NCBI RefSeq assembly: GCF_007954365.1
Contig: NZ_VOLO01000001.1
Span: 1,054,001 to 1,118,000 of the forward strand
DNA: 64,000 nt
Reading direction: 5' to 3'
Source of the DNA: Frigoribacterium sp. ACAM 257
GTDB lineage: Bacteria; Actinomycetota; Actinomycetes; Actinomycetales; Microbacteriaceae
Under the pieces are notes generated by a model, which was not told where the DNA came from, did not search any database, and saw only the letters and a list, made by a program, of their open reading frames with translations. This document shows positions 52,164-58,486 of the stretch, in pieces. Made by a program: the position numbers and the translations under genes. Each line of letters starts with the position of its first letter. Position 1 is the first letter of the stretch.

Positions 52164-52527
52164 TTGTTCGACGCCAAGGGTGTCTCGGATTCACTGACAG
52201 ACGACGCTCTGTGGGGCTTCGACAGGGAAATGACGCGCCTGGTGGGTACGCACGACGGGACGGACGTCTTCCTTGCGTCCGCGGAGTCAAGTGCCGGCGC
52301 GTGTCTTTTGGCGTGTGCGAGTGACGCTGACCGGGTCAGCGGATGTGTGGGGCAAGAGAAGCATCGGTGAGGTCAGGGGGCTGACCTTCGTCGTCCTTCC
52401 CGACGGCGCACCCGTTCCCGACGATGTTGACCGGGTCTCGGACAACGTCTCGTGCGCAAGCAATCCAAATAGGGCATCGATGGCTGGGCTGCTCACACGC
52501 GAGGTGACCCAGAGAACGCGTCTGTGA
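52164..52527 (+). pseudogene. frameshifted hypothetical protein
   Basis: Frame one carries SDSLTDDALWGFDREMTRLVG up to GCVGQE; the matching C-terminal part LTFVVLPDGAPVPDDVDRVS follows in another frame after a shift near 52350-52370. Together they read like one secreted or membrane-attached actinobacterial protein of the kind found next to ECF sigma factors. The N-terminus is also missing. Confidence 0.45.
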
Positions 52528-52665
52528 ACGTGCCGACCAGGATCAAGACGGAGATGAGACCACCGACTGCGGCCGTGGTGGAGGTGATGACGGGGGACAG
52601 GGGTGCCCAGAGGGGCTCTGTCGCGAAGGTGTCGGATGCCTGTCGGGTCGGTGTCGTGGACCACG
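52493..52665 (-). pseudogene. remnant of a small membrane protein without start codon
   Basis: A high-GC3 frame ends in LWAPLSPVITSTTAAVGG, LISVLILVGTFTDAFSG. It is open back to a TAG near the divergent XRE promoter but has no start codon, so its 5' end was lost. Confidence 0.35.
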
Positions 52666-52692
52666 AGACTGCTCGTTCCTAGTGTGGGGAGC

Positions 52693-53190
52693 ATGAACGA
52701 GACACGGATCGTCGATCTCCGGACCCAGATGGGTTGGACCCAGGAACGCCTCGCAGACGAGAGCGGCGTGACCGTCCGCACCGTCCAGAGACTCGAGGCG
52801 GGCAACGACGGAAGCCTCGACACGCTGTCGCGAGTGGCGCAGGCATTCGGTGTCCCGGTCCGCGAGCTCTTCGTCACCGTCGCCGAGGACGACTACGGCC
52901 GCTCGGTCACCGCCCTCGACGCGCGAGCGAGTCGCCAGAAGGAACGGCGGGGCCGTGTCGAGGAAGGCTTCCGAGCCTTGTACTACGGGGTGGGCGTGCT
53001 CTTCACGATCGCCGTGGTCGTCGCAGTCGCCACCGACGTCGTGCCGAACGTCGCGATCTTCTCGATTCCCGCCTACTGGGTCGCCGGGTGGCTGTTGTCG
53101 ATGTTCCTGTTCCTCGTGGTCCTCAGCCCGCGCCTGGACCGCGCCTATCCCCTCTCCCGTGCCGCCCCGGATGAGGCGACGAGCAGGTAG
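52693..53190 (+). CDS. XRE-family HTH protein with membrane domain
   Basis: A 165-residue protein. Residues 1-65 are an XRE helix-turn-helix (RTQMGWTQERLADESGVTVR, TVQRLEAG); two helices follow at about 97-115 and 120-146. The fusion of a DNA-binding domain to a membrane domain suggests sensing at the membrane. TAGTGT (52680-52685) lies 7 nt before the ATG: leaderless. Confidence 0.82.
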   Translation: MNETRIVDLRTQMGWTQERLADESGVTVRTVQRLEAGNDGSLDTLSRVAQAFGVPVRELFVTVAEDDYGRSVTALDARASRQKERRGRVEEGFRALYYGVGVLFTIAVVVAVATDVVPNVAIFSIPAYWVAGWLLSMFLFLVVLSPRLDRAYPLSRAAPDEATSR

Positions 53191-53251
53191 GCACAGCGTC
53201 CCGACAGGGGATCGGCCACCTGGTCGGGACATGGTCTATCGGCGGCGAGAC

Positions 53252-53269
53252 GTTCTTCTCGAGAAGAAC
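53252..53269. repeat. perfect 18-bp palindrome
   Basis: GTTCTTCTCGAGAAGAAC, centred on CTCGAG. It lies in the gap before the P-loop gene at 53352, next to forward and reverse boundary repeats; it may be an operator or a recombination relic. Confidence 0.6.
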
Positions 53270-53351
53270 GCGACGAGCCAAGCGAAGTGACAGATCGCCG
53301 CTCTATTGAGACGGCGGATCTCATCCCCTGAGTACCCGATAAGTTCGCGCC

Positions 53352-53876
53352 ATGATCATCTGGCTGAACGGCACCCACGGAGTCGGAAAGACGACTACTA
53401 GTCAGCACGTGCAGGCGCTGCTGCCGAACTCCCGCATACTCGACGCCGAGAAGGTCGGAGAGGTCCTGATGGATGTGAATCCGGGATTGCCGGCCACGGA
53501 CGACTTCCAGCACTGGGACCCCTGGCGCCCTCTTGTCGTCGAGACTGCACGTCGTGTTCTCGCCTTCACCGGCGGCGTCCTCGTCATGCCGATGACCGTC
53601 CTCGTCAAGAGCCACTGGACCGAGATTCGAGCTGGCCTCGCTGAGCACCAGATTCCCTTGCATCACTTCGTCCTACACGCCGACCAGGCCACGCTTCGGG
53701 ATCGCATCCAGAACGATCCCGTGCTCGGGCCGTCGATGTTCAGATTCTCTCACCTCGCCCCGTACGAGGAGGCCGCGGGGACATGGCTGCACGATGATGC
53801 CCACGTCATCGAGACGTCGAAATGCACCCCGCGGGAGGCGGCGGAACACATCGTGGCGGCGGTCCCGACGTTGTGA
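53352..53876 (+). CDS. P-loop NTPase, TmrB/AAA_33-like
   Basis: A 174-residue small ATP-binding protein. NGTHGVGKTTTS is Walker A at residues 6-17. The layout matches TmrB-like tunicamycin-resistance ATPases and small kinases such as zeta-toxin relatives; the exact substrate is unknown. TAAGTT (53340-53345) lies 6 nt before the ATG. Confidence 0.8.
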   Translation: MIIWLNGTHGVGKTTTSQHVQALLPNSRILDAEKVGEVLMDVNPGLPATDDFQHWDPWRPLVVETARRVLAFTGGVLVMPMTVLVKSHWTEIRAGLAEHQIPLHHFVLHADQATLRDRIQNDPVLGPSMFRFSHLAPYEEAAGTWLHDDAHVIETSKCTPREAAEHIVAAVPTL

Positions 53877-53935
53877 CCGAGGTGTCCGTGAAACGATCGC
53901 CCACCGGAATGAATCACTCCGCCTAGCGTGGTGAC

Positions 53936-54760
53936 ATGCGAATGCTCATTCTCGGAGGCAGCGGACTTCTGGGCGGTGAGCTGCTGTCACAGGCGCGGGC
54001 CATGCATATCGACGCGATCGGCACATCCACGCGTTCCACTACTCCTACGAGTGGAGACCATTGGCGGCAGCTCGACCTCCGCGACCGGCAGGCGACCATC
54101 GAGCTGGTCCGAGCCACTGGCGTCGACGTCGTGATCAACGTCGCGTATCGATAGTCCGATTGGTCCTCGACGGCGGATGGTGCGGCCAACGCCGCGATCG
54201 CGACGAGCTCGGCGGGCGCGCACCTCGTGTTCGTCTCGAGCGACGCAGTTTTCTCCGGGGCCGATTCACCGTATGCCGAACGGGCCCGGCCTGACCCGCG
54301 GACTTCCTACGGCGCCGCCAAGGCAGTGGCAGAGACGGCCGTGCGTGCCGTTGCCCCTGCCTCCACGATCGCGCGTACGTCCCTGATCATCAGCAGCAAC
54401 GGGTCGTCCGTGCATGAGCGGCTTGCACACGCGGCTGCGCGAGGGGACGGGCGCCTCTTCACCGATGATGTTCGCTGCCCCGTCCACGTCACCGACCTCG
54501 CGGGCGCGCTCCTCGAACTGGCCCATACGAGACGGGATGGCATGCATCACCTCGCCGGTCCAGAGGCCATGAGTCGATACGACCTCGGCCGTTTGATCGC
54601 ACTTCGAGACGGTCTCGATTCCACTCGCATCCGAGCCGCGCAACGTGCGTTCCTCCCCGTGCCAGGGGCCCTGGATGTCCGCCTCGACTCTCAGGCGACG
54701 CAACGCGCCATCACCACGAGACTTCGGGGTGCCTCTTCGTTCCTCACCACATCGGGTTAG
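53936..54760 (+). pseudogene. RmlD-like NAD(P)-dependent sugar epimerase/reductase, amber-interrupted
   Basis: The full 275-codon frame is intact apart from one TAG (54152-54154) after NVAYR; CAG at this place would restore the usual Q. GGSGLLGGELL is the cofactor loop, SSDAVFSG and SYGAAKAVAE hold the catalytic Tyr-Lys. It resembles dTDP-4-dehydrorhamnose reductase. TAGCGT (53924-53929) lies 6 nt before the ATG, so it is probably transcribed. Recent inactivation or amber read-through are both possible. Confidence 0.75.
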
Positions 54761-54882
54761 GTGCGCAGCCTCCTCGCGTGTCCCGATAGACCATCAGCCA
54801 CTGACCACGTATATCAGTTTGTTGGACAGCAAGCGACTCTCGGGGCATCCCCGTGCGCGAACCGGCGCGCTATGGTCCAGGC

Positions 54883-55155
54883 ATGACGCGTCGTGCCGGC
54901 CTGACTTCCCGCCTCGTTCTGGTTGCCGGCTTGGCCGCGTTGGTTCTGGGCGTCGTCGTCCTTGCCATCGCGGCGGCGCAGCCGGTGTCTTTCGGGTGGT
55001 TCGCCTATGCCCCCCTGTCGGAAACGACGTTCGCCGCCGAGGGTGTGCGCGTGTTCTCGACCGCGAGCCTCGCGGGCGCGGTCATCACCGTCATCAGCTT
55101 GCTGGTACTCGCAGCATGGCTCGGCTACCGACAGGGTGTGCGCCACGCGCCGTGA
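54883..55155 (+). CDS. small membrane protein (90 aa)
   Basis: Two helices (about 9-33 and 60-82). TATGGT (54871-54876) lies 6 nt before the ATG: leaderless. A boundary repeat begins 3 bp past the stop. Confidence 0.65.
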   Translation: MTRRAGLTSRLVLVAGLAALVLGVVVLAIAAAQPVSFGWFAYAPLSETTFAAEGVRVFSTASLAGAVITVISLLVLAAWLGYRQGVRHAP

Positions 55156-55180
55156 CGGGGCGTCTCGATAGACGATCGCA

Positions 55181-55320
55181 TCACGGACGTCTCTCGGGTG
55201 CGGATTCATGTGCCGCGTCCCTGACGTCGGCCGTGACCGCGCGCCGGATCACCCGATCGAGCACGTATAGGAAAGCTCTCAGGAGCACGACAGGAGGGCT
55301 GCGCTCGTCAAACGGTCCAT
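55181..55320 (-). pseudogene. 40-aa membrane peptide, copy 3, frameshifted
   Basis: Starts MDRLTSAALL and, after a frameshift, continues VVLLRAFLYVLDRVIRRAV. This is clearly the family of 39297 and 58300 (MDPLSGAALF, LYALYWVIRRAV). Stop TGA falls in the boundary repeat as in the intact copy. Confidence 0.6.
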
Positions 55321-55421
55321 GTCTCACCGTAGGAGGCCCAGGCGTTGATCAAGTCTCTGGTCAGTGGTTCGTCTCGATTGGGGGATCGGATGTCGGACAT
55401 GATCGCCTTCACTTCCCACGT

Positions 55422-55563
55422 CTAGGGTTTCATGGCCACTTGGCGGTAGGCGCCATAGAGGATGTCGACGTAGTCGGGGCACTCGGCCGAGCTGCCCCGA
55501 ATTTGACCATCGGGGTTCGCGGTGAGGGTCATGCAAGCTATGAGGGCGCGGGTTTCTGAGCAC
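55422..55563 (-). pseudogene. C-terminal remnant of a secreted protein
   Basis: Codons for ACMTLTANPDGQIRGSS, AECPDYVDILYGAYRQVAMK have high GC in third positions, so this was coding. Nothing plausible lies upstream in frame. It overlaps the plus-strand gene below. Confidence 0.35.
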
Positions 55564-55740
55564 CTGCTCGGCCTCGCCGTCCTGCGATGGGCAGCACGGC
55601 GCGCACGAAGCGAGCGAGGTACGCGCTGGGTCGTGGCCGCCGCTGCCGTTGTTGCCACATCTGCGATCGGTCTTGCGGTGTCGATGCAAATCAACGGTGG
55701 GGTCCTCGTCACCCCCGATGTCGGCGGCTACGCCCCGTGA
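55531..55740 (+). CDS. small single-helix membrane protein
   Basis: A 69-residue protein with a basic first half and a helix near 38-58. Start uncertain (GTG 55522, ATG 55531, ATG 55540). A boundary repeat follows 25 bp past the stop, as for other plus-strand cassettes. Confidence 0.45.
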   Translation: MQAMRARVSEHLLGLAVLRWAARRARSERGTRWVVAAAAVVATSAIGLAVSMQINGGVLVTPDVGGYAP

Positions 55741-55784
55741 CGGCCATCAGTTGCAGGCCGGCTCAGTGCCCGGTTAGAGATCGG

Positions 55785-56204
55785 TCACTCGACGACTCGA
55801 GAATCCCTGAGGTGCTGGACGAGACTGGCTGCATCGTTCGTCATGGCAGCGAAGATCCGGTAGAGGGTCTCAGATCGACCAACTGGCCCCACTGCCCAGC
55901 AGATTTTCCCGAGGCCGTAGGCGATCCCGGCCTCGATGTGCGCCGCTGCGCCTGCGGGGAGGACCAGCACGAAGTGGTCGGCGCCGCGAAGTTCGGCCAG
56001 ATCTTGGTCGAAGAGCTTCTGAATGCCCGGCGCATGAAGGTCCGCGTCGTCCGCGCCTCCCGCAAGGGCGAACTCGGCGGCGTCTTCGGCGTACTCGGCT
56101 CGGACAAAGCTGTATGACGATGCCCCCACCTCGTCGAGTGCCTCAACGACGTCGACGATGGCTGCGCGGTTGCGCCAACTACCTGCGACGAAGAAGTGAC
56201 TCAC
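55785..56204 (-). CDS. nucleoside 2-deoxyribosyltransferase-like protein
   Basis: A 139-residue protein starting VSHFFVAGSWRNR, with FDQDLAELRGADHFVLVLP and HIEAGIAYGLGK. This is the small NDT/TIR-like fold that binds nucleosides or nucleotide sugars; the Asp and Glu (D72-like, E-x-G) positions are present. Relatives occur in defence operons. TACCGT (56216-56211, minus strand) lies 6 nt before the GTG at 56204. Its stop falls in the boundary repeat at 55766. Confidence 0.7.
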   Translation of the reverse strand: MSHFFVAGSWRNRAAIVDVVEALDEVGASSYSFVRAEYAEDAAEFALAGGADDADLHAPGIQKLFDQDLAELRGADHFVLVLPAGAAAHIEAGIAYGLGKICWAVGPVGRSETLYRIFAAMTNDAASLVQHLRDSRVVE

Positions 56205-56377
56205 GAGCCCACGGTACTGGTGCACTCACTCAGGGTGGGGATGCCCGGCAGGCGATCGATCGGGGGCGGCCCGGACCGAGTGCGGGTGATCGTCTCGGCC
56301 GCAGCAGCTGCGTGGCGGAGCGTCGTCCGGTCGCGATAGGCGTCCGTGTCCCGACGAGGAATCGCTGGCCGGACGAG

Positions 56378-57403
56378 CTAGGCCGTCAGGTGTTGTTCGA
56401 TGCTGCCCCGGCCTGCGATCAGGGCGACGTCGGCGAGGGCGCCGTTGACCAGCGGCATCTGCGGGGGCTGATGGCCTGTGTCGAAGTCGAGGATCACCGG
56501 GACATCGAGGTCCCCTAGTGCTCGCCGCACGGCGTCTTCTTGCCTGAGGCCCGCGGTGTCTGGGCCGTTGGAGCGTCCGATGAGGACGCCCTCGGCGTCC
56601 TCGAACCATCCAGCCAGCCGGAGCGACCGGAGCATGCGGAAGACACCGATCGAGTCGGAGCTGGAGGCCTCGAGGTACACGAGGGTGCCCTCGGGGGCGT
56701 GCTCGCGGGCGAATCGGGGCACGTCTCCGTATCGTGTGCCTGCCAACAGCGACACGGTCTCGAGGCATCCACCGATGAGGCGACCACTCATGGTGACGGC
56801 ATCTTCGCCGTCGAGCGTGCGCCACCTGGTCGGGGTCTCGTAGGCGCGATCCCGGGCGAGGGGCTCTTCGCTCCAGGCGACCCACGGACGGGAGCGGCGA
56901 CGCGGTGCGCTGCGTTGCTCGAACGAGCTCCCGGCCGGCATGCTCGCGACGTCTGTCCAACGGCGGAACTCCGTCGGCAGCTCCCACGGCTCGTCCATGA
57001 GATTCGCGCCGTGCATCGTGGCCAGCCCGGTGAGGGTGGTCAGCGGCAACAGCAGGGTGGAGATGTCCGACCAGCCGACGAACCAGGTCTGGGCATCCGC
57101 AAGGGCTGACCAGTCGATGCCGTCCAGCAGCTCGATGGCCAACTCGCCTCCCCAAGGAGGCAGTACCGCGTCGCCGGAGCGGAACGAGTCGTGGAGGTCC
57201 TGGACGCGGTCGGCAGCGGATGCGGGAACGAGGCCGTCGATGGTGGCGTGATCCCTGACGTGCACATCGAGACCCCGGTCGGTCAGCGAAGCCACGGCTG
57301 CGCGGAGACGCTCGTGGAGTTCTTCGGGGACACCCATCGACGGAGCGGGCACTTCGATGCGTCCTCCTGCACGGAGCGGTGTCGGGTACGTGATGCCAGC
57401 CAT
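56378..57403 (-). CDS. S66 family peptidase (LD-carboxypeptidase / MccF-like)
   Basis: A 341-residue serine peptidase: PAPSMGVPEELH near the start, the nucleophile Ser in VGWSDIST, the Glu in LVYLEASSSDS and the His in FDTGHQPPQMPL. This branch includes MccF, which gives immunity to microcin C-like Trojan-horse antibiotics, as well as murein LD-carboxypeptidases. The stand-alone cassette location favours immunity or resistance, by inference. TAGCGT (57415-57410, minus strand) lies 6 nt before the ATG. Confidence 0.85.
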   Translation of the reverse strand: MAGITYPTPLRAGGRIEVPAPSMGVPEELHERLRAAVASLTDRGLDVHVRDHATIDGLVPASAADRVQDLHDSFRSGDAVLPPWGGELAIELLDGIDWSALADAQTWFVGWSDISTLLLPLTTLTGLATMHGANLMDEPWELPTEFRRWTDVASMPAGSSFEQRSAPRRRSRPWVAWSEEPLARDRAYETPTRWRTLDGEDAVTMSGRLIGGCLETVSLLAGTRYGDVPRFAREHAPEGTLVYLEASSSDSIGVFRMLRSLRLAGWFEDAEGVLIGRSNGPDTAGLRQEDAVRRALGDLDVPVILDFDTGHQPPQMPLVNGALADVALIAGRGSIEQHLTA

Positions 57404-57550
57404 CCGTCGACGCTAGCAATGCAGCGTCTGCTCCCGCCTCCTTGTCAGGGCCGACCCGCACTCCCAGTTCGCCGTCCTCGACGTCGCATCAGGGACATCC
57501 GCTCCCCTCCGGTCGCTCGAGATGCGACGAGAGTCGATGGCCGACGCGGG

Positions 57551-57835
57551 CTACGGGAGCTGTGGGGGCGCGATCAGTTCGAGGAATCCACCGAGGGCAC
57601 CTTCGAGGTAGATGATGCGTGTGCCGGCTCGGGCGCCACCAGTCATCCGGTGAGGTGTCCCGACTGGTCTCCAGCCGTGTCTACCGCAGAGCTCGAGTAC
57701 ACGATCGAGGTCTGAGACCGTGAGCGCGATGTGCACCGTGCCGACCTGCGCGGGCGAGCCGGCAGACTCGAGCGGTCGGGGCGGGTCGTACTGCAGCAGC
57801 TCGACCCGGTGGGGGCCGAGTGTCACCGTCGCTCT
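57551..57835 (-). pseudogene. VOC protein copy lacking the N-terminal third
   Basis: Very close to the last 91 codons of the intact gene at 45108; homology stops at about 57835, where another cassette (57823) begins. The first 60 codons and promoter are missing. Confidence 0.75.
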
Positions 57836-58104
57836 CGCCGGCGCACGAGCACGACCAGGCCGCCGAGGAGGGCGGCCACGACGAAGGCTGCCGACATGAC
57901 GGTCAAGACGCTGGCTACCCTCGACCAGAACGTGAACCAGTCGTTGCTGGGCAGTGTCCTGTAGGTCGCTGCCTGGCCTGCCTTGCGATCCTGTGTCCAG
58001 GTGATGAGGGCTGCGAGAGCGAGAGCCGAGGAACCCGCCACGAGCAGCGTCGTGAAGATCCGCAACGGTCGTCGGGTTGCCGGTAGGAGCCTGAACTCGG
58101 TCAC
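57823..58104 (-). CDS. small membrane protein (93 aa)
   Basis: Two helices (about 17-36 and 64-86) and a basic tail RRRERR. Its 3' end overlaps the broken edge of the VOC copy, so the junction probably supplied its present C-terminus and stop. No promoter is clear. Confidence 0.5.
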   Translation of the reverse strand: MTEFRLLPATRRPLRIFTTLLVAGSSALALAALITWTQDRKAGQAATYRTLPSNDWFTFWSRVASVLTVMSAAFVVAALLGGLVVLVRRRERR

Positions 58105-58131
58105 GACCGGCGCGAGCTCCGACTCGAACTC

Positions 58132-58290
58132 ATGGTGCGCGACGAGGTTGTAGTGCGGCTGCAGAGCGACGGGGCGAGCGAAGCCGTTCTCGTCCGCGAC
58201 GGGCGTCCACTCTTCACGCGGAGCTGCTGCAACACGCCCGTGCTGCCGTTGCTACGGCGCGCAGGCTACCGAGAACTGCCGTACCAAGAG
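58132..58290 (+). pseudogene. partial coding remnant
   Basis: A short frame VRDEVVVRLQSDGASEAVLV with a GC-rich third position. It runs into the boundary repeat without its own stop and has no promoter. Possibly the broken edge of a lost cassette. Confidence 0.25.
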
Positions 58291-58299
58291 GGGATCCGG

Positions 58300-58422
58300 T
58301 CACGGACGATCCTCTGCGTCCTTGATGCCTGCTGCCACGGCACGTCGAATCACCCAGTAGAGCGCGTAGAGGATCGCGCTCGTGATCACGACGAAGAGGG
58401 CGGCGCCAGACAACGGGTCCAT
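58300..58422 (-). CDS. 40-residue membrane peptide, intact copy
   Basis: MDPLSGAALFVVITSAILYA, then LYWVIRRAVAAGIKDAEDRP: one helix followed by a basic and an acidic end. Two decayed copies occur in the same array, so it is a recurring cassette. Its TGA is part of the last boundary repeat. It is the last unit before the core resumes. Confidence 0.6.
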   Translation of the reverse strand: MDPLSGAALFVVITSAILYALYWVIRRAVAAGIKDAEDRP

Positions 58423-58435
58423 GACCCCACCGTAC

Positions 58436-58467
58436 GAGGCGCGCCCCGGTCACCCGGGACGCGCCTC
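58436..58467 (-). terminator. terminator after NADH dehydrogenase gene
   Basis: GAGGCGCG-c-CCCGG (58436-58449) pairs with CCGGG-a-CGCGCCTC (58454-58467). Same GGAGGCGCG type as 31903. It marks the right edge of the array. Confidence 0.75.
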
Positions 58468-58486
58468 CTGCGCTCTGACGGTCGCG

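Larger units (their letters stand above)
34703..58305. repeat. cassette-boundary repeat, about 36 copies (positions listed)
   Basis: Forward copies: 34703-34735 (poor), 37018-37043, 37458-37482, 37797-37823, 38077-38101, 38345-38373, 38944-38964 (poor), 39277-39302, 39473-39498, 40095-40120, 42290-42317, 42595-42621, 43510-43534, 44115-44141 (poor), 44598-44624, 44941-44965, 45606-45631, 46048-46075, 49570-49597, 50324-50350, 51059-51086, 52098-52125, 53197-53223, 53882-53907, 54776-54803, 55159-55186, 55371-55396, 55766-55791, 56240-56266, 56346-56372, 58281-58305. Reverse copies: 34750-34767, 40197-40218, 45045-45069, 46812-46841, 53227-53247. Best-kept parts are CCCGAT, the central GATC and a terminal CACCGG. 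Plus-strand genes end 4-26 bp before a copy; minus-strand genes often end within or just after one. Confidence 0.8.
34703..58440. mobile_element. integron-like cassette array bounded by ~25-bp oriented repeats
   Basis: About 23.7 kb of small, mostly single-gene units in both orientations. Intergenic joints carry a degenerate repeat (core CCCGATAGGGGATCGGTCAC) almost always in the same orientation. The flanking core genome shows none. Cargo is typical of integron cassettes: acetyltransferases, VOC and cupin proteins, resistance-like and defence-like enzymes, many tiny membrane proteins. Several units are duplicated and decayed. No tyrosine integrase lies in the window; the first unit encodes a serine recombinase. 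The mechanism of assembly is not shown by the sequence. Confidence 0.7.

Noticed and set aside
34703-58305. CRISPR array as explanation of the repeats.
   Set aside because: Spacing is 0.2-2.5 kb and spacers are genes; repeats are degenerate and no cas genes are present.
34703-58305. The repeats as simple intrinsic terminators.
   Set aside because: They keep one orientation, occur also between divergent genes, and most copies do not form a stable hairpin.
34703-58440. Prophage or conjugative element as explanation of the 23.7-kb region.
   Set aside because: No phage structural, replication, relaxase or type IV secretion genes are present; the units are independent small genes with own promoters.
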